A stretch of DNA of 54,595 nt from an uncultured Peptococcaceae bacterium (GCA_949743265.1 CATJSX010000049.1:1-54595); one strand, 5' to 3'; positions 1 through 7,825 are shown, counted from the stretch's first letter. The notes: generated from the sequence alone by a model not told the origin. Numbers and translations are program-made.

Positions 1-328
1 AGGTTCCTGACTCTTCCCCATCTTCTGCCGCTTGTTTTGCAACATTGTTCGTTGAATCAACCTCATCATAAAAAACAACTTTTTTTATGATATTTTCTGA
101 TTCTTTTAATACAAGCTGGCTTTCTATCTCTTCTTTTGTCACAATATCTGGATACTGTACAATATGGTATCCCTTATTAGATACCGCCTCTATCTCATAG
201 CCTTCTGTTTTAAGCTGATTGATATATTTCCATACGGCTGTTCTTGAAATATTTAATGCATCACAAATACTTTGTCCAGATATAAATTCATCTGCATTTC
301 GTAACATTTTTAAAATTTTAGATTTCAT
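1..328 (-). CDS. birA: BirA: biotin operon repressor / biotin-protein ligase (N-terminal part only)
   Basis: Reading the minus strand from the ATG at 328 gives 109 residues that run off the left edge of the window. The first ~60 residues form a winged helix-turn-helix (HTH_11 type; MLRNADEFISGQSICDAL then SRTAVWKYINQL). They are followed by the start of the ligase domain, where the FYDEVDSTN signature that opens the biotin-binding catalytic core of bacterial BirA is visible. Known role of the family: it attaches biotin to carboxylase carrier proteins and, when the HTH is present, represses biotin genes. The catalytic GRGRxG loop lies outside the window. The 95-residue membrane-protein gene lies 23 bp upstream, so the two may be cotranscribed. 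Confidence 0.9.
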   Translation of the reverse strand, partial: MKSKILKMLRNADEFISGQSICDALNISRTAVWKYINQLKTEGYEIEAVSNKGYHIVQYPDIVTKEEIESQLVLKESENIIKKVVFYDEVDSTNNVAKQAAEDGEESGT

Positions 329-351
329 AATCCATTCCTATTCTATGCCGT

Positions 352-639
352 TTATCGTTGCAATGCACCAAGACATAAAACGGACATAATAAGTAAAACA
401 CCTGTTACAATCATCAAAATAATGCCAGACACCATTGCTCTATCCATAAATTTCTTAATTCCTGTAAGAAAATTGACCGTCGCTCCAGCGGCAAATATCA
501 GTGGAAATGCCACGCCACTTTTGCTGCGCATAAAAAGTATAATAATAAAAAGCGCTGCCACACATACCGTCAACACAATATTAGAATAGTCAATTATCAT
601 TTTTGCCTTTTTATGACTTCCACTTGTTGTATAAAACAT
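352..639 (-). CDS. Small three-helix membrane protein of unknown function
   Basis: The product has 95 residues. The ATG at 639 follows a fair ribosome binding site (GAGGA, about 4-5 nt upstream); an internal ATG at residue 14 would also leave all the membrane segments intact. Three hydrophobic stretches are visible: roughly residues 20-37 (NIVLTVCVAALFIIILF), 42-60, and 70-90 (VSGIILMIVTGVLLIMSVL). There are basic residues between helices two and three. I recognise no family. It sits 23 bp upstream of birA in the same direction, so the two are probably cotranscribed. A role in biotin metabolism cannot be inferred from this, since nothing resembling BioY is visible. Confidence 0.6.
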   Translation of the reverse strand: MFYTTSGSHKKAKMIIDYSNIVLTVCVAALFIIILFMRSKSGVAFPLIFAAGATVNFLTGIKKFMDRAMVSGIILMIVTGVLLIMSVLCLGALQR

Positions 640-942
640 ATTTTCCTCATTTCTGTACTGATTTTTTTCGCTCTTTTTATAATTTTTGTGTCAAGCAACA
701 CGCAGTCACAATTTGCTAGTTAAATGTTTCTTATTTAACTTGTGAAACAATTTATTTCTCACATTTATCATAATATTACTCCCTTTTCACAAAAATGCTG
801 TCATTGCTTAACATTTGAAATAAATGAATATTCTTACATTTGATAACTGAATTTGCAGTCATATGACAATTCTTCAAACTGAAATTTGATATCACTTTTC
901 ACACCTTATAACATTCTTCTCCCTACAATTCACACTTATTTC
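640..942. other. AT-rich intergenic region
   Basis: About 300 bp without a convincing gene on either strand. It holds a 7-bp inverted repeat at 719-739 (GTTAAAT/ATTTAAC) and, on the minus strand, a TATAAA-like -10 near 677 that could serve the membrane-protein/birA unit. No good -35 box accompanies it. I see no clear terminator for the gene at 943-1647, which would have to read leftward through this stretch. Confidence 0.4.
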
Positions 943-1647
943 TCAATCATATTCCGCACAAATATATTTGAAATCCTCAGTCTTTTGCAACGCTGACAAA
1001 GCATGTTCCTCAATATACTTCGACATAATTTCCACTGCATACTGAAAATTTTCTGATGGATAACCCTCGGCGCAACGCACCATTGTTTTCAGCATCTCAT
1101 TGTCACCCTCAATGTATTCAGATGGGTAGTTGCCAGAATTATCACAGGAATCGTCGTGACGGTATTTCTGTCTTACGGCATCCATTTGCGCTGCGGTGCC
1201 AATCACTGCATGGTAATCCATGTTATCGCCGTCACAGTAATAGTCGATAAAAAGTCTTGCTACAATATCTGTGCATTGTTGGATTTGCTCAACAATGGCA
1301 TCTGCATTTCGGATGGCAAATTTCCAAATTTCCTGCTTAGCGTGTTCCTCGTTTTCATAATGGATGTACAAAAATGTTTCGTGACCATTAAGCGAAACGG
1401 TGACATTCTGAAGTGTTTCGTCTTTGCCATAGACGGCACGCAACGTCCGAATGAGCTCATCCTCTGGCACGCTGTAAAGCGTCATCTCACGCTTGCCCTT
1501 CCCAACAGGAATGTCATAGGTGAGTATTTGATACTGTGTATCATAGTCAAAGGAAATAGCATTGTCTCCATCAATATTCTTACTAAAATCAGCAACGCTG
1601 TACACACCTTCTTTGTAAGTAAGCGGAATATCGCGTAATTCCGGCAT
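943..1647 (-). CDS. Hypothetical protein, 234 aa
   Basis: Start ATG at 1647 with AAGGAG seven bases upstream. The protein is acidic and soluble, with no signal peptide or membrane segment. The N-terminal half looks beta-rich (FDYDTQYQILTYDIPVGKGK) and the C-terminal half helical. I recognise no domain. Its style suggests a DUF-type immunity or stand-alone cytoplasmic protein, but that is only an impression. It stands alone between two AT-rich gaps, separated on the right by a leftward terminator at 1905-1933, so it is probably a single-gene transcription unit. Confidence 0.6.
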   Translation of the reverse strand: MPELRDIPLTYKEGVYSVADFSKNIDGDNAISFDYDTQYQILTYDIPVGKGKREMTLYSVPEDELIRTLRAVYGKDETLQNVTVSLNGHETFLYIHYENEEHAKQEIWKFAIRNADAIVEQIQQCTDIVARLFIDYYCDGDNMDYHAVIGTAAQMDAVRQKYRHDDSCDNSGNYPSEYIEGDNEMLKTMVRCAEGYPSENFQYAVEIMSKYIEEHALSALQKTEDFKYICAEYD

Positions 1648-1904
1648 TTGGTTCTCCTTTCTTTATCAAATTCAACTTTGTAAACTTGATAACAAAATAT
1701 TCACCTGCAACTTGTACTGTATATTTATAGGCTCTTTTTCAGTGGGTACACCATTCCGAAAAGGGAGTTATATAATTGGCAACATTTAAGACGTTTTTAT
1801 TATACCATACTTTTAAAACAACGCACGATATTTTTGTCAATCACACCGAAAGTTTAACCAAAAACTGCATAAATATTTTTGGAGGCTGTATCATTTGCTG
1901 TAAT
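1648..1904. other. Intergenic region with a possible leftward extended -10 promoter
   Basis: No convincing gene. On the minus strand a TATAAT hexamer at 1799-1804 is preceded by TGG, giving an extended -10 (TGnTATAAT) that could drive the 943-1647 gene with a ~150-nt leader. No good -35 hexamer is present at 16-18 bp. Short plus-strand ORFs across this stretch lack a ribosome binding site and look fortuitous. Confidence 0.35.
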
Positions 1905-1933
1905 AAAAAATGCTCAGATCAAAAATCTGAGCA
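1905..1933 (-). terminator. Rho-independent terminator of the rbgA operon (leftward)
   Basis: A perfect 9-bp stem, TGCTCAGAT / ATCTGAGCA, with a 5-nt loop. On the minus strand it is followed by six Ts and then ATT. It lies about 100 bp beyond the stop of the 2034-2399 gene and separates the housekeeping operon from the genes further left. Confidence 0.8.
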
Positions 1934-2033
1934 CGAAAAGTGGAGGAGATTACCCACAAGAATGCTTTCCTGTGAATATTAAGATAAGAGGAGTTTCGTT
2001 TTTAGTATCAGCTAAACGCCACTGTTTTATACA

Positions 2034-2399
2034 TTATGACTGCTTGATATATGGCAGCAGTTCTTGATAAAGTCTTACAGACAGTCGCGTCATACTTAAA
2101 CGATAATATTGAGAATCTGTTTGCAAACGCAGATAATTTTTTTCTATTGTAATAGTTAGTTGTTCTAAACGATAGCTATGCCAAGCAAAAGAAAGCGTAT
2201 TTTTGATCTTAATCTGATTGTCTTCTAATAAAATGAACGCCGGATAAACATTATTTAGCCAAGCAGCAGTAAAAATCATCATTACAGACAACCAGCGATA
2301 AACCGCCAAAGGAGGCAATACAAAACTAACTAAAAGCGGCATACCCAAAAAGAAACAGAACTTTATGGTAAAAACAATTTTCTCATTGACACGGTACAT
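2034..2399 (-). CDS. Small membrane protein with C-terminal cytoplasmic domain, unknown function
   Basis: 121 residues. Two adjacent hydrophobic segments (about residues 10-30 and 32-52, KFCFFLGMPLLVSFVLP then LSVMMIFTAAW) are followed by a ~65-residue domain predicted to be beta-rich (FILLEDNQIKIKNTL, LEQLTITIEKNYLRL). Two helices followed by a strand-rich tail resembles bacterial PH-like membrane proteins, but I cannot assign the family. The start lies 13 bp after the rbgA stop with only a weak GAAAG ribosome binding site, which suggests translational coupling. It is the last gene of the lepB-lepB-rbgA unit and occupies the place where rnhB is usual in Firmicutes. Confidence 0.55.
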   Translation of the reverse strand: MYRVNEKIVFTIKFCFFLGMPLLVSFVLPPLAVYRWLSVMMIFTAAWLNNVYPAFILLEDNQIKIKNTLSFAWHSYRLEQLTITIEKNYLRLQTDSQYYRLSMTRLSVRLYQELLPYIKQS

Positions 2400-2412
2400 T
2401 TTATCACACTTT

Positions 2413-3267
2413 CTATTCCAACGATATGCGTCCGATTTTGCCGCTTCTAAATTCAGTGATAATCATACGCGCTGTTTTGCCGAGATCAACGGCAGCGCCT
2501 TTCAACAAAAATCCACGGTTAGCACCAATCTTTTCCATGATGGTTAGCGTTTCTTTTGACCAGTCTTCTTCCTCCAATTGATACCGTTTTTGCAATTCTT
2601 GGGGATAATTTTCCCGCAAAAAGTTCAGCAACTGCCACGCTGCCTCTTCCAAATCAAATACTTCATCGCTAACGGCTCCAGAAACTGCCAATTTAAAACC
2701 AACGATAGGATCATCGAATTTAGGCCATAAAATACCGGGCGTATCCAAAAGTTCAATATCATTATCCAGCCGAATCCACTGCGTCCCTCTTGTTACGCCG
2801 GGCTTATCACCCGTTTTAGCAGATTTTTTGCCGGCTAAAATATTGATCAACGTGCTTTTGCCCACATTAGGAATACCAATAACCATACAGCGAATCGTTT
2901 GCCGCTTAACGCCTTTCTGCGCCATTTTAGTTCGTTTTTCCGCTGTCACAGACAAAAGCGCTTCTTTTAGTTTGCCAATCAACTGTTTTTTGCCCACTGT
3001 AGCATTAAAAGCAATCGCCCGACAATCCTGTTGTTGATTAAAATAATTAAGATAATAATCAGTACGACGACGGTCAGCCAAATCTTCTTTATTCAAAATC
3101 ATAATGCGCGGCTTACGCTTAGCAACTAATTCGTCCAACAAAGGATTACGACTACTTAACGGTAAACGAGCGTCGACCAGTTCTACAACCACATCGACCA
3201 TTTTCAGCTGCTCAGCAATCATGCGCTTTGTTTTTGCCATATGTCCCGGAAACCATTGTACTTCCAT
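2413..3267 (-). CDS. rbgA: RbgA (YlqF): ribosome biogenesis GTPase A
   Basis: 284 residues. It is a circularly permuted GTPase: the G4 motif (LNKEDLAD, ~residue 59) comes before G1 (GIPNVGKST, ~residue 132) and G3 (DTPG). The N-terminal VQWFPGHMAKTKR is the hallmark of YlqF/RbgA. Known role: it drives late assembly of the 50S subunit, including incorporation of L16 and other late proteins. I chose the ATG at 3267 over the in-frame TTG one codon upstream because the AGGAGGG site fits it. The start overlaps the stop of the upstream lepB by one base (TGATG), so translation is coupled. The neighbours rplS and lepB match the usual Firmicutes order. Confidence 0.96.
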   Translation of the reverse strand: MEVQWFPGHMAKTKRMIAEQLKMVDVVVELVDARLPLSSRNPLLDELVAKRKPRIMILNKEDLADRRRTDYYLNYFNQQQDCRAIAFNATVGKKQLIGKLKEALLSVTAEKRTKMAQKGVKRQTIRCMVIGIPNVGKSTLINILAGKKSAKTGDKPGVTRGTQWIRLDNDIELLDTPGILWPKFDDPIVGFKLAVSGAVSDEVFDLEEAAWQLLNFLRENYPQELQKRYQLEEEDWSKETLTIMEKIGANRGFLLKGAAVDLGKTARMIITEFRSGKIGRISLE

Positions 3268-3824
3268 CAAATCCCTCCTATCCGATCAATAGGCCAGTAA
3301 ATAAACTGACTTTTCCCGATCAATAAATCCCGTTCAACAAAGCCCCATGATCGGCTGTCACGGCTGTTTTGTCGATTGTCGCCGCACATAAAATAGCAAT
3401 TTTCCGGCACAACGATGGGACCAAAATCGCTAGTATATACATTATCCGGCAAATAATCTTCTTCTACAATTTCACCATTGATATACAGCTGATTATCCCG
3501 AAATTCCACGGTTTCATTGGGCAGACCAATCAAACGCTTGATATAGTCCACTTTGGTGTCCAACGGATATTTAAAAACAATAATATCGCCTCGCTGTGGC
3601 TCGGCAAACCAGTAACTAAATCTGGTCACAACCACCCGATCTTCCACCTGAATGGTAGGTACCATGGACGGCGAAGGAATACGAAAAATATCCACTATAA
3701 AGCTGCGCAATAAAACAGTGACGACCAAAGCAATAACAACGGCTTCAATAATTTCTCGCAACTCTGATTTCGACTTTTTTTCTTTACTATCGCTGGCTGT
3801 CATTTTTTCTTTTATTTCTTCCAT
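3267..3824 (-). CDS. lepB: Signal peptidase I (LepB), first paralogue
   Basis: 185 residues from the ATG at 3824. A longer TTG start at 3890 is possible but has no better binding site; AAGGAG lies 14 nt upstream of the ATG. One N-terminal membrane helix spans residues ~25-44. The catalytic Ser53 is in SPSMVPT and the general base Lys96 is in YIKRLIGLP. The conserved box CGDNRQNSRDSR follows. Known role: it cleaves signal peptides from exported preproteins on the outer face of the membrane. Its size and single helix match the Gram-positive SipS type. It follows a second lepB by ~110 bp and overlaps rbgA by one base. Confidence 0.95.
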   Translation of the reverse strand: MEEIKEKMTASDSKEKKSKSELREIIEAVVIALVVTVLLRSFIVDIFRIPSPSMVPTIQVEDRVVVTRFSYWFAEPQRGDIIVFKYPLDTKVDYIKRLIGLPNETVEFRDNQLYINGEIVEEDYLPDNVYTSDFGPIVVPENCYFMCGDNRQNSRDSRSWGFVERDLLIGKSQFIYWPIDRIGGI

Positions 3825-3934
3825 GATGCTGATATGTACTCCTTTCTGAACGTCTTTTATCAATTCCCCAATACTGTCGCTTATCTCCAAAACTCTATTA
3901 ACAAATCGAATACGCAGCTTTTATCCATGGGTTT

Positions 3935-4492
3935 TCACAGCATGTTCCAATGACCAAGCGGCCAATAAATCACAACGCCGCGACCAATGATTTCCTCTGC
4001 GGCGACAAATCCCCATGTGCGGCTATCGCTGCTGTAAAGCCTATTGTCGCCGCAAACGAAATATTGATTTTCCGGCACGACAATGGGTCCATAATCAAAC
4101 GTATAACTTTCCAAAGGCAAATAAGGCTCGTCTATGACAACACCGTCAATCAAAAGCTGATTGTTTTTAAAAGCAACTTCTTCGCCGGGAAGACCGATCA
4201 GTCGTTTGACTAAATTCTTGTTATCGTTTTGTGCCGATTTAAAAACGATTACATCACCTCTTTGCGGTTCCACAAACCAATAACTAAATTTAGCAACCGC
4301 CAATCTGTCACCTACACGAATTGTTGGCACCATCGACTCCGATGGCACCCAGTACATCCCCAAAAAGAAAGTTCTAATGATAACGGCCAGTATTATTGCA
4401 ATGGCAAACGCTTCGATAAACTCTCGCCAAAAAGGTTTGCGCTCGGTCGAAATAACTTCATCGGCTGTCGTTTCCGCTTGCTCTTGTTCCAA
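3935..4492 (-). CDS. lepB: Signal peptidase I (LepB), second paralogue
   Basis: 185 residues starting at a TTG (4492) placed 9 nt after a near-perfect anti-SD, GGAGGTGATC. A single membrane helix spans ~26-45. Ser53 (SESMVPT) and Lys96 (LVKRLIGLP) fall at exactly the same residue numbers as in the neighbouring paralogue, and the CGDNRLYSSDSR box is intact, so both enzymes should be active. This is a tandem duplication, common for SPase I in low-GC Gram-positives. The two differ mostly in the cytoplasmic N-terminus and the C-terminal tail. It heads the lepB-lepB-rbgA transcription unit, with its own promoter at 4523-4551. Confidence 0.95.
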   Translation of the reverse strand: MEQEQAETTADEVISTERKPFWREFIEAFAIAIILAVIIRTFFLGMYWVPSESMVPTIRVGDRLAVAKFSYWFVEPQRGDVIVFKSAQNDNKNLVKRLIGLPGEEVAFKNNQLLIDGVVIDEPYLPLESYTFDYGPIVVPENQYFVCGDNRLYSSDSRTWGFVAAEEIIGRGVVIYWPLGHWNML

Positions 4493-4522
4493 CTTTGATC
4501 ACCTCCGTTTGCATTTATGGCT

Positions 4523-4551
4523 ATTCTATCACAAAAAAACGCCCTCGTCGA
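4523..4551 (-). promoter_or_regulatory. Candidate sigma-A promoter for the lepB-lepB-rbgA unit
   Basis: Minus-strand -35 TCGACG (4546-4551), a 17-bp spacer and -10 TAGAAT (4523-4528). This puts the start point ~25 nt before the ribosome binding site of the first lepB. The rplS terminator lies just upstream, which fits a separate promoter here. Confidence 0.5.
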
Positions 4552-4584
4552 GAAAGTGAGCTTAACTTTTTGACATAAGAATAC

Positions 4585-4619
4585 AAAAAGAGTGCCGCTA
4601 TTGCTGCGACACCCTTTTT
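4585..4619 (-). terminator. Rho-independent terminator after rplS
   Basis: A 9-bp stem, GAGTGCCGC / GCGACACCC (read on the plus strand, with one mismatch and one wobble pair), lies between A-tracts and T-tracts. On the minus strand the hairpin is followed by TTTTTG. It starts right after the rplS stop codon. The flanks would also allow rightward function. Confidence 0.75.
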
Positions 4620-4620
4620 A

Positions 4621-4965
4621 TTATCGACGAACTTCTTTGATTCTAGCTGCTTTACCGAATCTATCTCTCATATAATACAATTTAGCTCGTCTTACACGAC
4701 CCTGACGAACAACTGTAATTTTATCTACTCGCGGAGAATGCAGCGGAAAACATCTTTCTACCGCTACGCCGTAAGCAACACGACGAACCGTAAACGTTTC
4801 GCTCAAGCCACCACCGCGACGTTTAATAACAACTCCTTCAAACGCCTGAATACGTTCTCTGTTTCCTTCGACTACTTTTACATCTACACGGACAGTATCG
4901 CCCGGTCTGAAGTCGGGAATATCATTTTTCATTTGCTCTTGTGCAAGTGCTCTGATAATATCCAT
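4621..4965 (-). CDS. rplS: Ribosomal protein L19
   Basis: 114 residues, the usual length. The N-terminal [27 protein letters not shown], the middle [15 protein letters not shown] and the C-terminal [22 protein letters not shown] are diagnostic of L19, which sits at the 30S-50S interface near helix 14. The start ATG has GGAGG nine bases upstream. It has its own promoter (5049-5077) and terminator (4585-4619), so it appears to be transcribed mainly as a single gene. In most Firmicutes it follows trmD directly; here trmD lies on the opposite strand 3.4 kb away. Confidence 0.98.
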   Translation of the reverse strand: MDIIRALAQEQMKNDIPDFRPGDTVRVDVKVVEGNRERIQAFEGVVIKRRGGGLSETFTVRRVAYGVAVERCFPLHSPRVDKITVVRQGRVRRAKLYYMRDRFGKAARIKEVRR

Positions 4966-5048
4966 TTTATATTTCCTCCTCCCTTTCTAGTCGTTCTTAT
5001 TTTACCCTTTTTGCAAAACAGAGGACCGACCTTCTCAAAACATGGATT

Positions 5049-5077
5049 ATTGTATCACAACTTTTGGCAGAATACAA
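5049..5077 (-). promoter_or_regulatory. Promoter of rplS
   Basis: Minus strand: -35 TTGTAT (5072-5077), a 17-bp spacer and -10 TACAAT (5049-5054). The predicted leader is about 75-80 nt and AT-rich, with no obvious autoregulatory structure that I can identify. Confidence 0.65.
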
Positions 5078-5249
5078 GATTTTTTTGTTGACGCTCTCTG
5101 ATAACATCATAAAAATTCCAAATTGAAGCAATGAAAGATAGACCAATTATTGTCGCCAAAAATAAAGCGTGCCACCAGAATTTCCTCCAATGCGCACACT
5201 TTACCCTGTTCTATCAGCAGATTTTTTAATCCAATAACGACTGATGCCG

Positions 5250-5477
5250 TTAAATATTGGCTTGAATGTATTCAACCACAGCGCCAATATTTTTTATCTG
5301 TTCAACTTCTTCATCAGGAATTTCAAGATCAAATTCTTGTTCCAAAGCCATAATGACTTCGACCACATCAAGAGAATCAGCATTTAAATCTTCAAATCTC
5401 GTTTCTGTCGTAATTTGCTCTTTATCAATTGCCAAACAATCTGCAATGATGATTTTTACCTTATCAAAAACGTCCAT
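5250..5477 (-). CDS. acpP: Acyl carrier protein
   Basis: 75 residues, normal size. The 4'-phosphopantetheine attachment serine is Ser35 in the NADSLDVVE motif. The acidic helix II that docks fatty-acid synthase enzymes ([20 protein letters not shown]) is intact. I chose the ATG at 5477 because AAAGGAGG lies ten bases upstream; an earlier in-frame ATG lies inside that site. It follows plsX by 83 bp in the FapR operon. No fabD, fabG or fabF is present between or after these genes, which is unusually compact. Confidence 0.96.
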   Translation of the reverse strand: MDVFDKVKIIIADCLAIDKEQITTETRFEDLNADSLDVVEVIMALEQEFDLEIPDEEVEQIKNIGAVVEYIQANI

Positions 5478-5560
5478 TATCCCGACACCTCCTTTCACAG
5501 ATGGTAATGTTTATTCATGAAAACGCTTAAAGTTTCCTGCTAACACATAAAGAGTAACCA

Positions 5561-6559
5561 TCACGGCTGCGTTTCCGTTTTCAAATTGGCTTTGATTTGT
5601 TCCACAAAATCTTTTTGATAGCATTCATATGCTACACGAATAGCATTTTTAATAGCTGGCGCTTTAGAACTGCCGTGACAAACGATGCTAATGCCGTCAA
5701 CACCCAATAACGGTGCGCCACCATACTCAGCATAATCCATTTTAGCTTTCAAATTTTTTAAAGCCGGTTTCATCAACACGGCTCCCAATTTAGCTTTAGT
5801 TGATTTCATCACTTCTTCAGTCAGCATGTTGATGATAGTCTTGCCCATGCCTTCCATAGTTTTTAAAACGATATTGCCAGTAAAACCGTCGCAAGTCATA
5901 ACATCGGCTATACCTAAAGGAATTTCTCGTCCTTCGATATTGCCCATAAAATTGATTGACGGCGTATTTTTTAACGCTTGATAGGCTTTTTGTGTCAATT
6001 CGCTGCCTTTGCTTTCTTCAGAGCCATTATTGATCAAGCCCACTCTAGGCGAGGCAATGCCCATGATACTGCGCATATAAATACTGCCCATTTGAGCAAA
6101 CTGCACCAAATTTTCCTCATTAACACTGGTATTAGCACCGGCATCGACTAATAATTTGCCGCCGTTAGCCGTAGGAATAACACAGCCAATAGCTGGTCGG
6201 CCAACGCCTTTGATTCGTCCAAGTCCAAAAAGTGCAGCTACCATTTGACCGCCCGTACTGCCAGCAGAAACGACAGCATCAGCAACACCCTCTTTGACTA
6301 AGCGCGTCGCTACTGTAATCGAAGCGTTTTTTTTGCGCCGATAAGCAGTAGCAGGATGATCACCCATTTCAATCAATTCATCAGCTGTTATGATTTCCAA
6401 TTTATCATGAAATTTAACAAGCAGCGGTTCAATTTCTTTATTTTTGCCTACAAGATAAATTTTTTCCAGATAATCATAATTTTCTAAAGCTGCAATAGCG
6501 CCAGCAACCATTTCTTTAGCGCCATGATCACCGCCGGCAGCATCTAATGCAATTTTCAT
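5561..6559 (-). CDS. plsX: PlsX: phosphate acyltransferase (acyl-ACP to acyl-phosphate)
   Basis: 332 residues, the normal length. The N-terminal MKIALDAAGGDHGAKEMVAGA, GDHPATAYRRKKNASI, VSAGSTGGQMVAALFGLGRI, and VMTCDGFTGNIVLKTMEGMG are classic PlsX signatures. Known role: it makes acyl-phosphate from acyl-ACP at the membrane surface for PlsY, starting phospholipid synthesis. The ATG overlaps the fapR stop by four bases (ATGA). Being behind fapR, it should be repressed by FapR and induced by malonyl-CoA. The next gene, acpP, supplies the substrate carrier. Confidence 0.96.
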   Translation of the reverse strand: MKIALDAAGGDHGAKEMVAGAIAALENYDYLEKIYLVGKNKEIEPLLVKFHDKLEIITADELIEMGDHPATAYRRKKNASITVATRLVKEGVADAVVSAGSTGGQMVAALFGLGRIKGVGRPAIGCVIPTANGGKLLVDAGANTSVNEENLVQFAQMGSIYMRSIMGIASPRVGLINNGSEESKGSELTQKAYQALKNTPSINFMGNIEGREIPLGIADVMTCDGFTGNIVLKTMEGMGKTIINMLTEEVMKSTKAKLGAVLMKPALKNLKAKMDYAEYGGAPLLGVDGISIVCHGSSKAPAIKNAIRVAYECYQKDFVEQIKANLKTETQP

Positions 6560-7146
6560 TTTGTCTCCCCTTTCAACAACCCGCCGTTATTAGCGATGGA
6601 GACAACGATAAATTTACCGATAAAAACTTCTTCACCGCCAACGGTAGTAACTACTTTGACCAAATGTTTATTAGATTTCGTTCTAGCCCAAGTTGCTGTT
6701 GCTACCATTTTTTCGCCTAAAAAAACGGGACGTTTGTATTTGACGCGCGCTGTTCCAGTCAAAACCATATCAGCGTCAATAAGCGTCATTGTTAATACAT
6801 TGGCTTGAGCGAAAATATGATGACCTCGGCAAACTTTGCTGCGTTCTGAAACCATACTCTCCACTACTTCCAAAACCGATACCGCTTTAACGCCCAATTC
6901 CAAACTAATTAACTGACCAACAAATTCATTATTATTCAGTGAACGAACTTTGCTGTAATTTTCACTAGCAATCGCTTTCAAGCGCTCTCTAACTTCGGGA
7001 ATTTTTAATTCGAGTCGATCCATACGAATGGTTTGTATACTGCAAGCAAAATGTTTGGCTAATTCTTCATCAGTAGCAAAAGGAATCTCTTGGAGATAAG
7101 ACTGCAAATTTTCCTGACGGACAATTTTAGCGTTCCGTTTCGCCAT
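6556..7146 (-). CDS. fapR: FapR: malonyl-CoA-responsive repressor of fatty acid and phospholipid genes
   Basis: 196 residues from the ATG at 7146, which has GGGAGGTGA upstream; an upstream in-frame start would include that site. The N-terminal ~60 residues form a DeoR-like HTH (FATDEELAKHFACSIQTIRMDRLELKIPEVRERL). A linker helix follows, then a hot-dog effector domain (~95-190) that binds malonyl-CoA. GHHIFAQANVLTMTLIDADMVLTG and the later VVSIANN match FapR. It heads the operon with plsX and acpP. A promoter with an overlapping palindrome resembling FapR sites lies just upstream, consistent with autoregulation. Confidence 0.95.
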   Translation of the reverse strand: MAKRNAKIVRQENLQSYLQEIPFATDEELAKHFACSIQTIRMDRLELKIPEVRERLKAIASENYSKVRSLNNNEFVGQLISLELGVKAVSVLEVVESMVSERSKVCRGHHIFAQANVLTMTLIDADMVLTGTARVKYKRPVFLGEKMVATATWARTKSNKHLVKVVTTVGGEEVFIGKFIVVSIANNGGLLKGETK

Positions 7147-7170
7147 TTCTGTCACCTCCCAAAATCTAAG

Positions 7171-7190
7171 ACCTGATAATAATATCAAGT
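7171..7190 (-). promoter_or_regulatory. Probable FapR operator
   Basis: A 20-bp imperfect palindrome, ACCTGATA-ATAA-TATCAAGT on the plus strand with one mismatched pair. It overlaps the -10 of the fapR promoter and the start-point region. The half-site resembles the known FapR box core. Its position would allow steric repression of fapR-plsX-acpP. Confidence 0.55.
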
Positions 7191-7216
7191 ATAGCTAATC
7201 ATGGCTAATTTAGCAA
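7188..7216 (-). promoter_or_regulatory. Promoter of fapR-plsX-acpP
   Basis: Minus strand: -35 TTGCTA (7211-7216), 17-bp spacer and -10 TATACT (7188-7193). A short palindrome ATTGGC-TTT-GCCAAT lies upstream at 7230-7244. Confidence 0.65.
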
Positions 7217-7347
7217 GTAAAATTTTTATTGGCTTTGCCAATCCTTTAGGCACAAACCGAACCACTCAGTTATTTCCTATAATAATCAACATGTGTGCTG
7301 ATTTTTTAGCATCGTAATTTTTTTCAATAAAGATTTGCTATTGCCTC

Positions 7348-7376
7348 TTGAAATAGCGCACGCAGTCCTTTATCAT
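7348..7376 (+). promoter_or_regulatory. Promoter of ylqD-rimM-trmD-methyltransferase operon
   Basis: Plus strand: -35 TTGAAA (7348-7353), exactly 17 bp and -10 TATCAT (7371-7376), about 33 bp before the ylqD start. It is divergent from the fapR promoter. Confidence 0.6.
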
Positions 7377-7409
7377 TAGTAAGTAAAGTGACGATAGGAG
7401 GAAGATATC

Positions 7410-7817
7410 ATGGAAAGTTTGCAAATGATGGGAAAAGTTTTAATCAAGCAAGTTGTGACAGAAAATTATAAGGTAAAAGCCAGCGCTGAATTTCAAAAAG
7501 CAATCGCTAAAGTTGACGAAGAACTGGCTGTTTTTGATAAGGAAATGCAGAAAACGTTAACAGAACTGACGTTAAAAGCGCATCCGCAAGTTGAACAGCT
7601 ACGTCGACAATTCAATCTGGAGAGAGAAAAAATTTCTATCTACAAAGAACAGCTTCTGGCGAGCGTCAAAGAAGTGGCTGATTTAGAATTGGGCGCTTTA
7701 GTAGACGGTGGTGAAGGGAATTTTATCAAAGAAATCAAAATCGGCGATAATTTTACCCAAAACAGTACTTGCGAAATCATTTTAAAAGACGACGTCGTTA
7801 TTGAAATCAAAGATTAA
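7410..7817 (+). CDS. ylqD: YlqD family protein
   Basis: 135 residues. The start ATG at 7410 has AGGAGG nine bases upstream. The middle (~residues 25-90) is a long charged helix predicted to form a coiled coil (DEELAVFDKEMQKTLTELTLKAHPQVEQLRRQFNL is its core region). It is followed by a short beta domain (GDNFTQNSTCEIILKDDVVIEI). Length, layout and position directly before rimM and trmD match Bacillus YlqD, a protein of unknown function conserved in this cluster. A hairpin follows it, so downstream genes may be expressed at a different level. Confidence 0.8.
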   Translation: MESLQMMGKVLIKQVVTENYKVKASAEFQKAIAKVDEELAVFDKEMQKTLTELTLKAHPQVEQLRRQFNLEREKISIYKEQLLASVKEVADLELGALVDGGEGNFIKEIKIGDNFTQNSTCEIILKDDVVIEIKD

Positions 7818-7825
7818 AAACGTTA

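Noticed and set aside
1-1900. Possible foreign island or assembly junction at the left end
   Set aside because: Base composition and ribosome binding sites look similar to the rest; birA is a normal chromosomal gene.
1776-2067. Short plus-strand ORFs of 62-68 residues
   Set aside because: No ribosome binding site, low-complexity composition, and they cross a minus-strand terminator hairpin.
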